From the NCBI RefSeq assembly GCF_016862915.1, contig NZ_BONW01000007.1, positions 1-39,972 of the forward strand: a stretch of DNA of 39,972 nt, read 5' to 3'. Positions within the stretch are counted from its first letter, which is position 1. Each line of letters opens with the position of its first letter. The notes under the pieces are model-generated. The model was not told where the DNA came from, did not search any database, and was given only the letters and a program-made list of their open reading frames with translations. Made by a program: the position numbers and the translations under genes. Positions 1-8,412 of this stretch are shown in pieces. Origin of the DNA: Plantactinospora endophytica (lineage in GTDB: Bacteria; Actinomycetota; Actinomycetes; Mycobacteriales; Micromonosporaceae).

Positions 1-2
1 TC

Positions 3-740
3 TATCGAGAATTGACCGCGGGCAACCGCGACGCCCACCTACCCGATCTCGTCATGTCGGTGGGCAACCACGCCGTCCGGCTGGCAGACGTCGGGCGGCG
101 GGCAGAGGCACTGGCTGCCAGCCAGGAAGCTGTCGACCTCTATCGAGAGCTGGCCGCCAACAATCGCGACGCCCATCTACCCAACCTCGCCATGTCGATC
201 AACAACCATGCAGCCATGTTGGCGGAGGCCGGACGGCGGGCCGAAGCACTCATCGCCAGTGAGGAAGCCGTCGAGCTGCGGCGGTACCTGGTCGCTGGCA
301 ACAGGGATGCCTACCTCTCCAACCTTGCCGGGTCCGTGAACAACCACGCCCTCCGCTTGGCGGAGGCGGGACGGCGGGCCGAAGCCCTCAGCGCCAGCCA
401 GGAAGCCGTCGACCTCTATCGAGAGCTGGCTACCAACAATCGCGACGCGCACCTACCCGATCTAGCCAGATCGCTCTGGACACTCGGATACGTAGCGCGC
501 ATTCTCGGAGAGACGTCGGAGCAGATTCTCGCCGCTGCCGCAGAAGGCGTGCGGTACTTCGAGGAACTCGCCGCCAGCGAGCCGCAGGCTTTCGCCGGAC
601 GCCGTGACGCGGCGGCATCTACCCTGATCAGTCTGCAGAACAGCACTACCGGCCAGCATCCTCAGCTGGCACGACCCACGTCGCCCGGCGCCGACGAGGC
701 AGCCCCTGACATCGTCTCGCTGGAGACCCTCGACTCGTGA
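3..740 (+). CDS. TPR-repeat protein, 5'-truncated by window edge
   Basis: The frame is already open at base 3 and the apparent TTG start at 12 is an ordinary Leu codon inside a repeat, so the gene begins outside the window. The visible part holds three full and one partial copy of a 46-residue tetratricopeptide-type unit (pattern: NNRDAHLPxLA, then a helix ending in LAEAGRRAEAL, then a helix SxEAVxLYREL). Units repeat every 138 bases at DNA level with near-identical stretches, as expected for recent internal duplication. The last ~90 residues are non-repetitive and rich in Ala, Ser and Pro. Such proteins act as scaffolds, often joined to NTPase or effector domains upstream in actinomycetes. 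The N-terminal partner domain is not visible, so no function can be given. Confidence 0.85.
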   Translation, partial: YRELTAGNRDAHLPDLVMSVGNHAVRLADVGRRAEALAASQEAVDLYRELAANNRDAHLPNLAMSINNHAAMLAEAGRRAEALIASEEAVELRRYLVAGNRDAYLSNLAGSVNNHALRLAEAGRRAEALSASQEAVDLYRELATNNRDAHLPDLARSLWTLGYVARILGETSEQILAAAAEGVRYFEELAASEPQAFAGRRDAAASTLISLQNSTTGQHPQLARPTSPGADEAAPDIVSLETLDS

Positions 741-1426
741 TCCCACAAGCTCCAGCCCAGGATCGAGCGCATAATCTGCCGCCGACCGTGCGCGGTCACC
801 CCCAGCCGGAGCAGTTACACACCGTGATCGCGACCCGGGCACTGATCGCGCCGTACCTACGACGCTGTTGAAGCGCCAGGCAGCCCACATCAAGTATCTG
901 GCGGAAGCCCGCAGAAGGACGTGATCATTACGCAAGGCATCCGGATCTGCCGCCGTCCGCGCTCGCGTTCACTCAGGAGGTAGGCGACATCTTCGCGAGG
1001 GACTACCGTGGGCCGGAACGCCACCGTGCTGAGTGAGGTAGGGCGCGCGCTCGGAGACGTCCGAGCAACCCGCCACCGCTAGAACAGAAACGAGCGCCAC
1101 GCCGATCCAACGCACCCTCATCGAGGTGAGACGGCGTGGCACCTAGATCGGTTTCCGCAAGACACGAGCGCACCCACGATGAATAACTGAAACGCCCTAG
1201 CGACGGGCCGCCACCTGCCTGACCAGCCAGTACCCGATCGGACATCCGCTTCTGCCGCACTGCACGCGTGTCGCCGACCGAGGCAAGCACGCTAGATAGT
1301 TGGTCTCAGCGGTGGTGCTGGTCCGCTTATCTGTCGAGAGCAGTGTGCGATTTGGAGAGTTAGGGTCGGCGGTCGCTCGCAGGGACAGCCATAGGGCCCA
1401 TTTGATTGGGACTTAGCGCATACAAA

Positions 1427-1467
1427 ACCCCGGCGGCATGCCCTCGCGGGCAGAGGCGGACCGGGGT
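1427..1467 (-). terminator. GC-rich hairpin, terminator-like on the minus strand
   Basis: Outer arms ACCCCGG (1427-1433) and CCGGGGT (1461-1467) enclose an inner hairpin TGCCC/GGGCA (1439-1443, 1448-1452) with a TCGC loop. Read on the minus strand the outer stem is followed by GTTTTG, giving a short U-tract. It may mark the end of a former minus-strand gene. Confidence 0.4.
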
Positions 1468-2439
1468 CTTCGTGCTGAAATATAGCGTGCTTTTGACCAG
1501 GAGTGGGAGAGGGGTGTCGCAGATCACTGCGTCGTGCACGGTCAGCGGCTCGGTCTGATGGAACCGGCCAGCGGTCGTCGGGTCGGCGCTGCGGCGGTGA
1601 CCGTTCCCGCCGCGATCACCGACGTGGTCAGCATCGCAAGACACCGACGCATACGCGCCTTCTCCAGATCGGGTGCAGGTTAGCGGCGGCGCGATGTCTG
1701 GTTGTCCGGGCTGGTGGCGTCATCCGTCCCGGCTCCCACGCCGGTGTGCTGTCGCTGGCCTGGGCGGACCGCGGCTGCGGTGCGGGCGGGCGACGTTGGG
1801 GCGAGCGGACAGCACGCCCCCCCCGTGTCGTGCAGCCGGGCGTGACCGTCACGTTCTACCTGTCCCGGGATATCCATGGCGACGCGACGCTTCGCGCGGT
1901 GGTCGGTAGCGGGGTCGAGGTCGGCACGTATCGGTACGGCCGGCCGCCGCGTAAGCCAGTGGTGCTGCCGCCACGGGCCACTATCTAACGCTGGTACGCC
2001 TCCTGGGAGGGGTTCGGGACGTGCGTCGCGGGGCAAGGCCGCGCCGCGGGGCCGCCCGCCGCGCGGCGTCGTTGTCGTCCCCTGCCGGCGGCACTGTGCC
2101 TGTCGCCGTCGTCGGAGCAGGTTGGCGCACCGGGCGGGCCGGTTGCGGTAGCTGATCGGCTGATCAGCCGCTGTCGGCTGGCTGACAATGCGGAGCCGTG
2201 TGTCCGATCGGTGGTGGGTGGCCCGGCCGTCGAGTGAGTGAACGCAAGCCGAGGCCCTTCACCCGTTACCAATAGACCGCACGGATAGTTGCAGACGAAG
2301 ACAGGCCCAATAGTCCGTACCATTACCGTCTGAATAGCCCGGTCATCGGCGACCCTGAGCGTAACCCCCTCGACACTTCAGGGCGAGAGGTCCCGGAGGT
2401 CCCGCTGGCTGCGGGAGGACTCCGGGGCTCCCGGTCTGG

Positions 2440-2583
2440 CTACCGCCCGTCTCTGTCTCCAGGCATGCAGATCAGGACGAGTCGTAGCAGGTGAGCGATG
2501 GCCCTGGCCACCATGGCGGGGCCGTCGCGCCCACCTGCCTCCAGGATGTCGGAGGTCAGGTCGAGCGCGGTGGTCGTGGCCAT
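2440..2583 (-). CDS. Possible 47-residue small protein
   Basis: ATG at 2583 is preceded by an AGGGA stretch on the minus strand. The product starts MATTTALDLTSDILEAGG and continues with a short amphipathic or hydrophobic helix (AIAHLLRLVLICM). The composition looks more protein-like than the overlapping frames. It ends at a TAG and the same frame stays open beyond it, so it may be a truncated relic. No family is recognised. Low confidence. Confidence 0.2.
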   Translation of the reverse strand: MATTTALDLTSDILEAGGRDGPAMVARAIAHLLRLVLICMPGDRDGR

Positions 2584-2942
2584 GGCGACGTCCCTGCATT
2601 CCGACGCTGGACGCGGCGGTGGGGAGGGACGTTCTCTTTCTTGATCGGGGGGATCCCCCTGTTTATCGACCACGCGTGAGTCGACAGCGTCGGTTGACCT
2701 CCCCGTTCGCAGTCAACAACGCGTGTTCGTGGGGTTGGGTCACGGGGCGACGTCGCACAAACGCGAACCGGTACCCCGTTCTCGTGGAACTTCCACGGCC
2801 ACCGGACCACCTTGATCGGCTGCTAGCCATAATGACCAGGGACGATGCCCGATTGGCTAGAACACCGCTGGGCGGATGAGGAAGCGGTGGTACCACCTCA
2901 CGCAACCCAGGTTGGGGCGTGCGCGCGGCGTCCGGGCCGGAC

Positions 2943-2996
2943 TCAGCCGGAATGTGATGCGCCGGGCGCCGGTGGTACGCGGACTACGGAGAAGGA
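2943..2996 (-). pseudogene. Family A C-terminal remnant (second remnant)
   Basis: The minus frame here encodes SFSVVRVPPAPGASHSG followed by TGA, matching the C-terminus shared by the family A proteins at 13630 and 20396 (…VTRVPPAPGTPHxx). Upstream of the match the frame stays open (to about 3152 and beyond) but reads as unrelated sequence. I take this as a 3' fragment left by recombination between family A copies. It lies downstream of C1 in the same orientation. Confidence 0.6.
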
Positions 2997-3259
2997 ACCC
3001 CCAGGAGCGGCCACCGCGAACGTGCGGGTCGGACGGCACTGACATCGCCCGTGGAAGTCCTGCTTCGGCAGAGTGGCGGCGAGTTCGGCCTCCCCGAGGG
3101 GACGCAGGATCTCGACGACCACGCTCGTTCCTTCCCGGAGCAAGGTGGCCATCCGAAGACGGAAGTCGTGATCCTGCGCTGGAAGGGGGCCGGCACGCTC
3201 GGAGCGTGTGCGACACCGGCCGTAGGACCCGCTTGACGGCCACGGCGTTGAAGCACGGC

Positions 3260-3838
3260 CTAGTCGCGTGCGTCGTCGGTAGGGCGGCAGTGGGCCGATA
3301 CGAGGCGTTGGAGGCAGGCGGTGACCACCTTGGCCCGCTGTTGCGGCGACGGGTCTGTGAGGACCGTGACGGTCGGCTCACTGGCCCCGTGTACGCGAAC
3401 GATCTCGTAGACGACGCCGTTGAGGTCGCAGCTGGTCAGCGCGCGTACCCGGGTGGGTTCGGCGTTGGGGTTGTCGTCCAGGGCGGTGGTGTCCAGGCCT
3501 TCCTGCACGAACGCGAAGCCGATCAGGTGGTGGTAGGGCTGATGACGCGGCCGGTCCGGTAGCCACTGTGGAGCTGGCCGTGACACGAGCAGGTCGCAGA
3601 CGGCCTGCAGACCGACCCAGTGGGGCAGACGCATCCCGGTGACGCTGTGGTGGCGCATACGCCAGACGGATTCGTCGATCGGGACGTCAACGGCTTCGAC
3701 GGTGTGGTGGATACCGAGGAGTGACTCGCTGAACAACGCGTACAGCACGGGCGTCCTGTCCCAGCCGGCGATGTTTTCCTGGTGCTCGAGAGCGGAGAGT
3801 TTGGCGGTCATCGCCGCGATGGTGAAGGTCGGTGCCAT
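3260..3838 (-). CDS. Unknown island protein C1 (paralogue of the gene at 15514)
   Basis: A 192-residue soluble protein. ATG at 3838 has an AGGAG ribosome site nine bases upstream. No named domain is recognised. It is homologous to the 181-residue protein at 15514-16059: both have an N-terminal helix followed by GWxxxPVL, a central VDVP, a GxAFV segment, and a late motif of the type LYRIxRxxGATPE (here VYEIVRVHGASEP). No signal peptide or membrane helix is seen. It is the last intact gene of the minus-strand island, past the Tn554-like insertion. The paralogue pair suggests a conserved role in the island; its nature is unknown. Confidence 0.8.
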   Translation of the reverse strand: MAPTFTIAAMTAKLSALEHQENIAGWDRTPVLYALFSESLLGIHHTVEAVDVPIDESVWRMRHHSVTGMRLPHWVGLQAVCDLLVSRPAPQWLPDRPRHQPYHHLIGFAFVQEGLDTTALDDNPNAEPTRVRALTSCDLNGVVYEIVRVHGASEPTVTVLTDPSPQQRAKVVTACLQRLVSAHCRPTDDARD

Positions 3839-4079
3839 CGATGGGGTCTCCTAGACGATGGGAGTTGACGGGTGGGCGGCGGCGCCCGAGGTCGAGCGCG
3901 GGCAAACCGTGCCTTGGTGAGCGGCATCTGGCTCGGTTGACCGCTGCGGCGTACCTGTCCGGCGGCGCCGTGCTCCCTGAGTGGGGAGGAGGGGCGTCGT
4001 CGCGGAGGTCGGCTACTGACCTGGGAGGGTCGTTGCCACAGCGCGGCCCTCGGGGGGCCGCGACGCCGGGCTGGTCGGG
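3839..4079. other. Intergenic leader of C1
   Basis: A 241-base gap between the family A remnant and C1. It holds the C1 ribosome site and GC-rich sequence but no convincing gene. The segment just next to the remnant (CTGGTCGGGTCAGC) also occurs downstream of A1, so the duplicated block extends a little beyond the coding part. Confidence 0.5.
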
Positions 4080-4148
4080 TCAGCTGTGATGTGGTGTGCC
4101 GTTTGCGGGCGGGACGCGGGTGACGGAGAACGCCACGATGCCGTCGAT
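4080..4148 (-). pseudogene. Family A C-terminal remnant (first remnant)
   Basis: The minus frame encodes VAFSVTRVPPANGTPHHS and TGA, nearly identical at DNA level to the 3' end of A1 (compare 13622-13690), including the sequence just after the stop. The homology ends abruptly around base 4140. Upstream, in the same frame, lies the TAG that ends the split zinc-protein gene. The fragment is therefore fused directly behind another gene and has no start of its own. It records a past recombination or deletion that removed the rest of a family A gene. Confidence 0.75.
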
Positions 4149-4446
4149 CTAGTCCGCCGCGTCGGGCTGGGCCGTGCCGGCGGTGTCTCGCGTTGGCGCG
4201 GTGTTGTCGGCGGCGTTGACGTCCTCGCCGGGTGGGTCGACCTCGATGAACCCGAAGAGTCGTTCGATCACCTGGAGCGCCTGTGTGGAGTAGCGGTCGG
4301 CGAATCCGCGACATATGGCGGGCTTGACCTGCGGGTACTTGTGGTGGGGGAGCGTGTCGTGGCAAACGATGAACCGCTCGACGCGCCGTGCCTGCGTTAC
4401 CAGGTCGCGCAGGCGCCCCTCACCGAGGTGCATGAGGTTGCCGGGC
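4149..4446 (-). pseudogene. C-terminal half of the HAD/CxxC zinc protein, split by insertion
   Basis: This frame reads PGNLMHL, then a charged region with VCHDTL and a CRGFADRYSTQ segment, and ends at TAG 4149-4151. Its natural N-terminal continuation, ending CRTCVFR, sits at 12077, 7.6 kb away, in the same orientation. Joined, the two give CRTCVFR-PGNLMHL, the hallmark of a small actinobacterial family that I recall as common in phage and integrative elements, with CxxC, CH and CRGF cysteines/histidines likely binding zinc. The apparent ATG near 4472 lies in the inserted DNA and gives unrelated residues. The Ala/Asp-rich tail after IEVDPP is probably disordered. Confidence 0.75.
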
Positions 4447-5183
4447 CTTCTCTGCACTACGCAAGCAGGCATGCCCTAGACCCCGGGAGCCTGCCGGCCT
4501 CGATCCAGCACTGTTCCATATCTGTGTGCTCATTGGCGTTCGGACAACGCAGGTGACCACGTTGAGCTAACGGTGCGCAGCGCGCGAATCGAAGGTGCGG
4601 GCGGCCTCCGGCCGACCTGTTCGTGGACCCGCAGAGTGGACGGTGTGCGCCTGTCACCTTCTGCGCACGTCGACCCGATACCCGCACCCTCTGCGGATGC
4701 TCGTCCCGCCGACGAACGTGGCTGATCGCCAGGTCTGCTGCTCGGGGAGAACCCTGGGCCGCCAACGCTAGGTGATCCCGCAGCGGCTTGCTTGGCTCAG
4801 TACATCGGCCTTGAGCACGATCAGGACACCATCACCCGCAACTGTCGCATTGACAGACCGCCGTTGCTCCGGCCAGGCCAAGCAACGACCTGCACTACGA
4901 GGTGCAAGCGGACGGGGATTTCGGCAGCGTCGGCGTAGGACCTCATCCCATTCATGATCGACTCGTTCTGCGTACCGCCGGTGGCACACCTCGCTCCGCT
5001 TGCCACGATGGCCCCCAGATCGTTTGATGTGGGCGGACCGCGCGCCGGCAGGGACTGTAGCCGCGTTGGTGCAAACAGCTGTCCGAACCGTCCGCGATGG
5101 CGCACTGAACAGACGCTTCAGGCCAAGCATTTCTTACGCTATCGTCGCCGGAACGAACGGAACGCCAGCGAGACGGAGGGAAC
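4447..5183. other. Element end without identifiable gene
   Basis: These 0.74 kb lie between the left junction of the element and the EACC1 start. Several frames are open on both strands but none shows a ribosome site with a recognisable protein. The most protein-like is a minus frame at about 4821-5000, of no known family. The last 60 bases should hold the promoter of the EACC1-caspase pair, with TACGCT or TATCGT near 5135-5145 as possible -10 elements. Confidence 0.45.
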
Positions 5184-5540
5184 ATGGACATCGCGATCAC
5201 GACAACCGGCAATGATCTTGTTCTGGAGAGCCTCTTCCGATGGCTGAGAGAAACTGATGAGGTGGCTCGCGCGGCGAATCTGGAAATGTCTCAATCCGCG
5301 AACATCGGTCGAATGGGGGCACTGGAGATCATCAACGTTACGTTGACAAACACGATTGCGTTTTCCGCTGTCGTCATGAGCTACGCGGCCTGGCGTAAGG
5401 CGCATGGTGAGATGGCGGAAGTGACCTTCGATATAAACGGGGTGTCGGTTACCGTCAACAATGCGTCGCCAGACACCGTGCAGCGCCTACTGGCACTCGC
5501 CGAGCAGCGCGCCACAGGCGAGGCGGTCCGAAGTGACTAA
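5184..5540 (+). CDS. EACC1-like effector-associated protein
   Basis: A 118-residue protein that matches my recollection of effector-associated constant component 1, a small alpha/beta protein encoded directly before caspase-, trypsin- or other effector genes in actinobacterial conflict loci. It starts at ATG 5184 with a strong GGAGGG site. Visible are an N-terminal strand (MDIAITTTG), a helix with LFRWLRETDEV, a hydrophobic segment NVTLTNTIAFSAVVMSYAAW and a strand pair EVTFDINGVSVTVNNAS followed by a helix. Its 3' end overlaps the caspase gene by 8 bases, so translation is probably coupled. The inferred role is regulating or coupling a sensor to the caspase. GC content is visibly lower than in flanking island genes. 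Confidence 0.8.
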   Translation: MDIAITTTGNDLVLESLFRWLRETDEVARAANLEMSQSANIGRMGALEIINVTLTNTIAFSAVVMSYAAWRKAHGEMAEVTFDINGVSVTVNNASPDTVQRLLALAEQRATGEAVRSD

Positions 5541-8328
5541 AGGTCTCCCGCCGCTCTCGGCGCTGCCCAATCCGGCGGGGTCACGAGCAGTCTTGGTGGG
5601 CGTTTCCGAATACTTGCATGATTCGATGGATCCGTTACCGGCCGTCAAACGCAACGTCGAAACGCTAGGTGAATTGCTGGTTGATCCTGACCTCTGGGGG
5701 CTCAAGTCTGAGCATTGTGTCAGGCTCCTTAATCCGCGTTCGAATAGTGACGTACTCGATGCCGTACACGCTGCAGCTACCGAAGCAACCGATGCACTAG
5801 TAGTCTACTTCGCCGGACACGGGTTGCTCGACGATCGCTCGGACCTATACCTCGCGCTGCCCGATGCCGATAGGAGTCGGATCTTTCGAGGCGTGCGGTA
5901 CGACGACGTGCGCCGTGAGGTGGTGGGCGCTCGGCGTTGCAACGGCAAGATTGTAATCTTAGATTGCTGCTATAGCGGCCGGGCGTTGCAAGGCGGGATG
6001 AGCGGGTCAGTCGAGGCGGTGAACCATGCGAGCATCGATGGCACCTACCTCATGACAGCGTCAGCCGAGACGAGCGTAGCTTTGGCTCCGATCGGCGAAG
6101 AATACACTGCATTCACCGGGGCCCTGCTCGATTACCTCGTTAATGGTATCTCCGGAGGTCCGGAATTACTCGACATGGAGACGTTGTTCTTTCATGTGCG
6201 AGCTCGGATGCTGGAGCGCAATTTTCCGATTCCCCAGCAACGATCCCGCAATGCCGGAAACATTCTCGCGATTGCCCGGAACCGCAGGGTGTCGGCTGGT
6301 GCTATAACGCGCCTTTCTATTCAACGGGCCTTGCCGAACTTCCCTGCCGGCCTGGAAAGATTGCGCCGCCCACGCGATATCTCCACTACCGTCGAGCGAC
6401 TTCTGCGCGACGAGCGATCGGACGAGGCGTGTGCGCTGCTGGCCGCAACTGGTGCCCGGCTCAGTGACCAAAACGTCGCCGCAGTTCTTGAAGCGCTCAA
6501 CGAGGATCGACACTCCGTTGTAATCGCCGGGGCTGCCCTGCGGCCGCCCGCCGAAGTACACGCGATCATCAGTGCACTTCGTGAGACTGCGCAGCCGGAG
6601 CAAGCATCGCAATTGTTGATGGCAGTCGCAGACAGACCTGCCGGGGAAGTCGCCGAGTTGGCCTACCAACTGCGGATGGTAGACGCCGACGACGACATCG
6701 TAACCCTGCTTGACGCCACGCTCGCAGGTGCTCAGGGACAACGCGAACTCATCGGGCTGGTTCACGAGCTGTGGCTGATCGGCATGCGACGAGATGTCGA
6801 TCAACTACTCGAGCGTGCTGCCGGGCGGCTATCCGGCTCTGATGTGCTGGTACTTGCCGACGAACTGCGGAATGCGGGCCGCACGCAGGCAGCTTACGCT
6901 CTGTACAAGATTGCAGTCAATGCGCTGACAGGTCGGCCGCCAGCTGGAATTGCACAACTGGTCGCCGAAATCGCTACTGAGGATCCGGAAACCAGCACTC
7001 TGATCGCTTCGACCGTGATCCGGGCCTGTAGCGATTCGTCCGCCTTTCTAGAGCTGGCCAACGCGTTTCGCTCAACAGCACAGCAAGCCCACGCCGACGC
7101 CACCCTGCACCATGCCGCCCTCCATCTTGATCCCACTGACATCATCGACGCAGCTGACACCCTACTCGAAGGAGGCGATGAGAAAGCCGCACTGCAACTG
7201 TGCGCAGAGGCAGTAAAACTTCACCCGGCGCGCGCTCGCGAGTTCGCCACAGCACTACATGAAGGCGGACGACCAGTCGACGCGAGGCGGCTACTGCAAA
7301 CCGCGATCGCAGAGATGCCCAGCAGTAGCGTTGCCCAGCTGCTGCCCACCTTCGATGATCCGCTGGAACTTCACCGCGCCACGGCCGTCGTGGCGGGCCG
7401 AACATCCGATGACTTGGCGCATATCGCTGCCGAACTGCTGAATCATGATGGACCAACCGCTGTCGCGCAGTTCATCTCCGTACTTAGAAAGCATGTGGAG
7501 GATATCAAGCCGATACTGCACTCCGCCGTCCAGATCGACGATCCGGAGATGGCCTCCACGCTTACGAAGACATTGCTGCCGTTGGTGCCTCCGACGGAGG
7601 CCGCCGCGCTGCTTTCTGCTATGTCTGCTAGCGATGTTCATGCTCTCTTACTATACGCCGCGCAGATCGGTCAGCCCTACCTCGGCGAGCTTGTCGATGC
7701 AGTTCGCGGGGGAGCGCGCAGTGGAGCCAAACCGAACCCAGCCCGAACAGGTTACAATCCCAAAAGACACTCGCGACTCGCACCTCGACCAGTAGGCAAT
7801 AGGTTCGATCGCGGGGTGAAATCTGACGATCATTTGTTAGCAATGCTATCCGGTTTTCCGGTGGACCGCCTCCACCTACTGCTGCCCGAAATTAGACGAG
7901 CGGGGCTTGAAGATTACGCATGGTACGTTGCTTATCGCGCCGACGAGGGAAAACTGAACTTCAGGAATATGCTAAACGATAATGACCTCGGTCATGACGG
8001 CGCTTTAGGTGCTCACGAAATTGCTCTGCTAACCCTCCAGTTGCTCCGTGCTGGCGACGATATAGACGCCACGACGCTACTCCAGTATGGAATGCGTCGA
8101 CGTTCGATGGCCGAACAGCGTGACATTGTGATAGAGCTGGATCGGCGGGGTACTAGCTCCGAGGTCCTAGCAATGCTCGCATTGCTTCGACGCTCTCTCC
8201 CGGAAGGATTGCCCGGCCTAGGCGACGCGTTACGTCGCGAGGGCCTGCCTCAGTACGCAGACGCGCTAGCGCCGCCGGTCCTACCGCCGGTGCCGCCGCC
8301 GCGCAAGAGGTTCTGGTCGAGAGGGTGA
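5533..8328 (+). CDS. Caspase-like peptidase with C-terminal helical repeats
   Basis: A 931-residue protein from GTG 5533, which overlaps the EACC1 stop; the longer frame to 5461 lies inside EACC1 and is unlikely. Residues ~17-260 form a caspase/metacaspase-type (C14) domain: SRAVLVGVSEY strand, YFAGHG with His96, and LDCCYSG with the likely nucleophile Cys146. From ~280 to the end runs a solenoid of ~33-residue alpha repeats (motif like AxxLLxxA…EVAELAxxLRxxGxxxxAxxLL), followed by a Pro/Arg tail. No membrane helix is seen. Such proteins are inferred suicide effectors or regulated proteases. Several TTA leucine codons occur (for example 5959, next to the active site, 6166 and 7648), rare in actinomycetes and possibly making expression bldA-dependent. 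The cellular substrate is unknown. Confidence 0.88.
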   Translation: MTKGLPPLSALPNPAGSRAVLVGVSEYLHDSMDPLPAVKRNVETLGELLVDPDLWGLKSEHCVRLLNPRSNSDVLDAVHAAATEATDALVVYFAGHGLLDDRSDLYLALPDADRSRIFRGVRYDDVRREVVGARRCNGKIVILDCCYSGRALQGGMSGSVEAVNHASIDGTYLMTASAETSVALAPIGEEYTAFTGALLDYLVNGISGGPELLDMETLFFHVRARMLERNFPIPQQRSRNAGNILAIARNRRVSAGAITRLSIQRALPNFPAGLERLRRPRDISTTVERLLRDERSDEACALLAATGARLSDQNVAAVLEALNEDRHSVVIAGAALRPPAEVHAIISALRETAQPEQASQLLMAVADRPAGEVAELAYQLRMVDADDDIVTLLDATLAGAQGQRELIGLVHELWLIGMRRDVDQLLERAAGRLSGSDVLVLADELRNAGRTQAAYALYKIAVNALTGRPPAGIAQLVAEIATEDPETSTLIASTVIRACSDSSAFLELANAFRSTAQQAHADATLHHAALHLDPTDIIDAADTLLEGGDEKAALQLCAEAVKLHPARAREFATALHEGGRPVDARRLLQTAIAEMPSSSVAQLLPTFDDPLELHRATAVVAGRTSDDLAHIAAELLNHDGPTAVAQFISVLRKHVEDIKPILHSAVQIDDPEMASTLTKTLLPLVPPTEAAALLSAMSASDVHALLLYAAQIGQPYLGELVDAVRGGARSGAKPNPARTGYNPKRHSRLAPRPVGNRFDRGVKSDDHLLAMLSGFPVDRLHLLLPEIRRAGLEDYAWYVAYRADEGKLNFRNMLNDNDLGHDGALGAHEIALLTLQLLRAGDDIDATTLLQYGMRRRSMAEQRDIVIELDRRGTSSEVLAMLALLRRSLPEGLPGLGDALRREGLPQYADALAPPVLPPVPPPRKRFWSRG

Positions 8329-8396
8329 CGGTGCGGCGTACCAATCTCGGCAGATCAGTATGCCCAACGATAGGCGCGAAATCGATTAGGTAAAAC

Positions 8397-8411
8397 AGCG
8401 TTCGTGACGCT
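8397..8411 (-). terminator. Short hairpin after the recombinase operon
   Basis: AGCGT/ACGCT arms with a five-base loop start two bases past the recombinase stop codon and are followed on the minus strand by GTTTTA. It is a short stem but correctly placed for an intrinsic terminator between convergent recombinase and caspase genes. Confidence 0.4.
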
Positions 8412-8412
8412 A

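Larger units (their letters stand above)
741..2942. other. Gene-poor, probably decayed stretch
   Basis: I find no intact gene with credible start, codon bias and family likeness in these 2.2 kb. Three protein-like fragments are visible. A plus frame ending with TGA at 1034-1036 reads as a soluble protein C-terminus (…FTQEVGDIFARDY…). A plus frame ending at 1988 (residues PGVTVTFYLSRD…GTYRYGRPPR…) faintly resembles the Stv putative adhesin domain of polymorphic-toxin loci. A short minus frame lies at 2440-2583. All are best read as debris of accessory genes. Confidence 0.5.

Noticed and set aside
1-740. DNA repeats as a possible CRISPR or minisatellite
   Set aside because: The 138-base periodicity is that of an in-frame 46-residue TPR unit; there are no short identical repeats with unique spacers. 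No CRISPR array was seen anywhere in the window.
4768-5130. Minus-strand ORF of 120 residues upstream of EACC1 as a third cargo or tnpC-like gene
   Set aside because: Low-quality composition, no ribosome site, no coiled-coil or helix-turn-helix pattern and wrong position relative to the recombinase operon.
5461-5532. Earlier ATG for the caspase gene
   Set aside because: It lies inside the EACC1 coding sequence with no ribosome site; GTG 5533 overlapping the stop is the usual layout.
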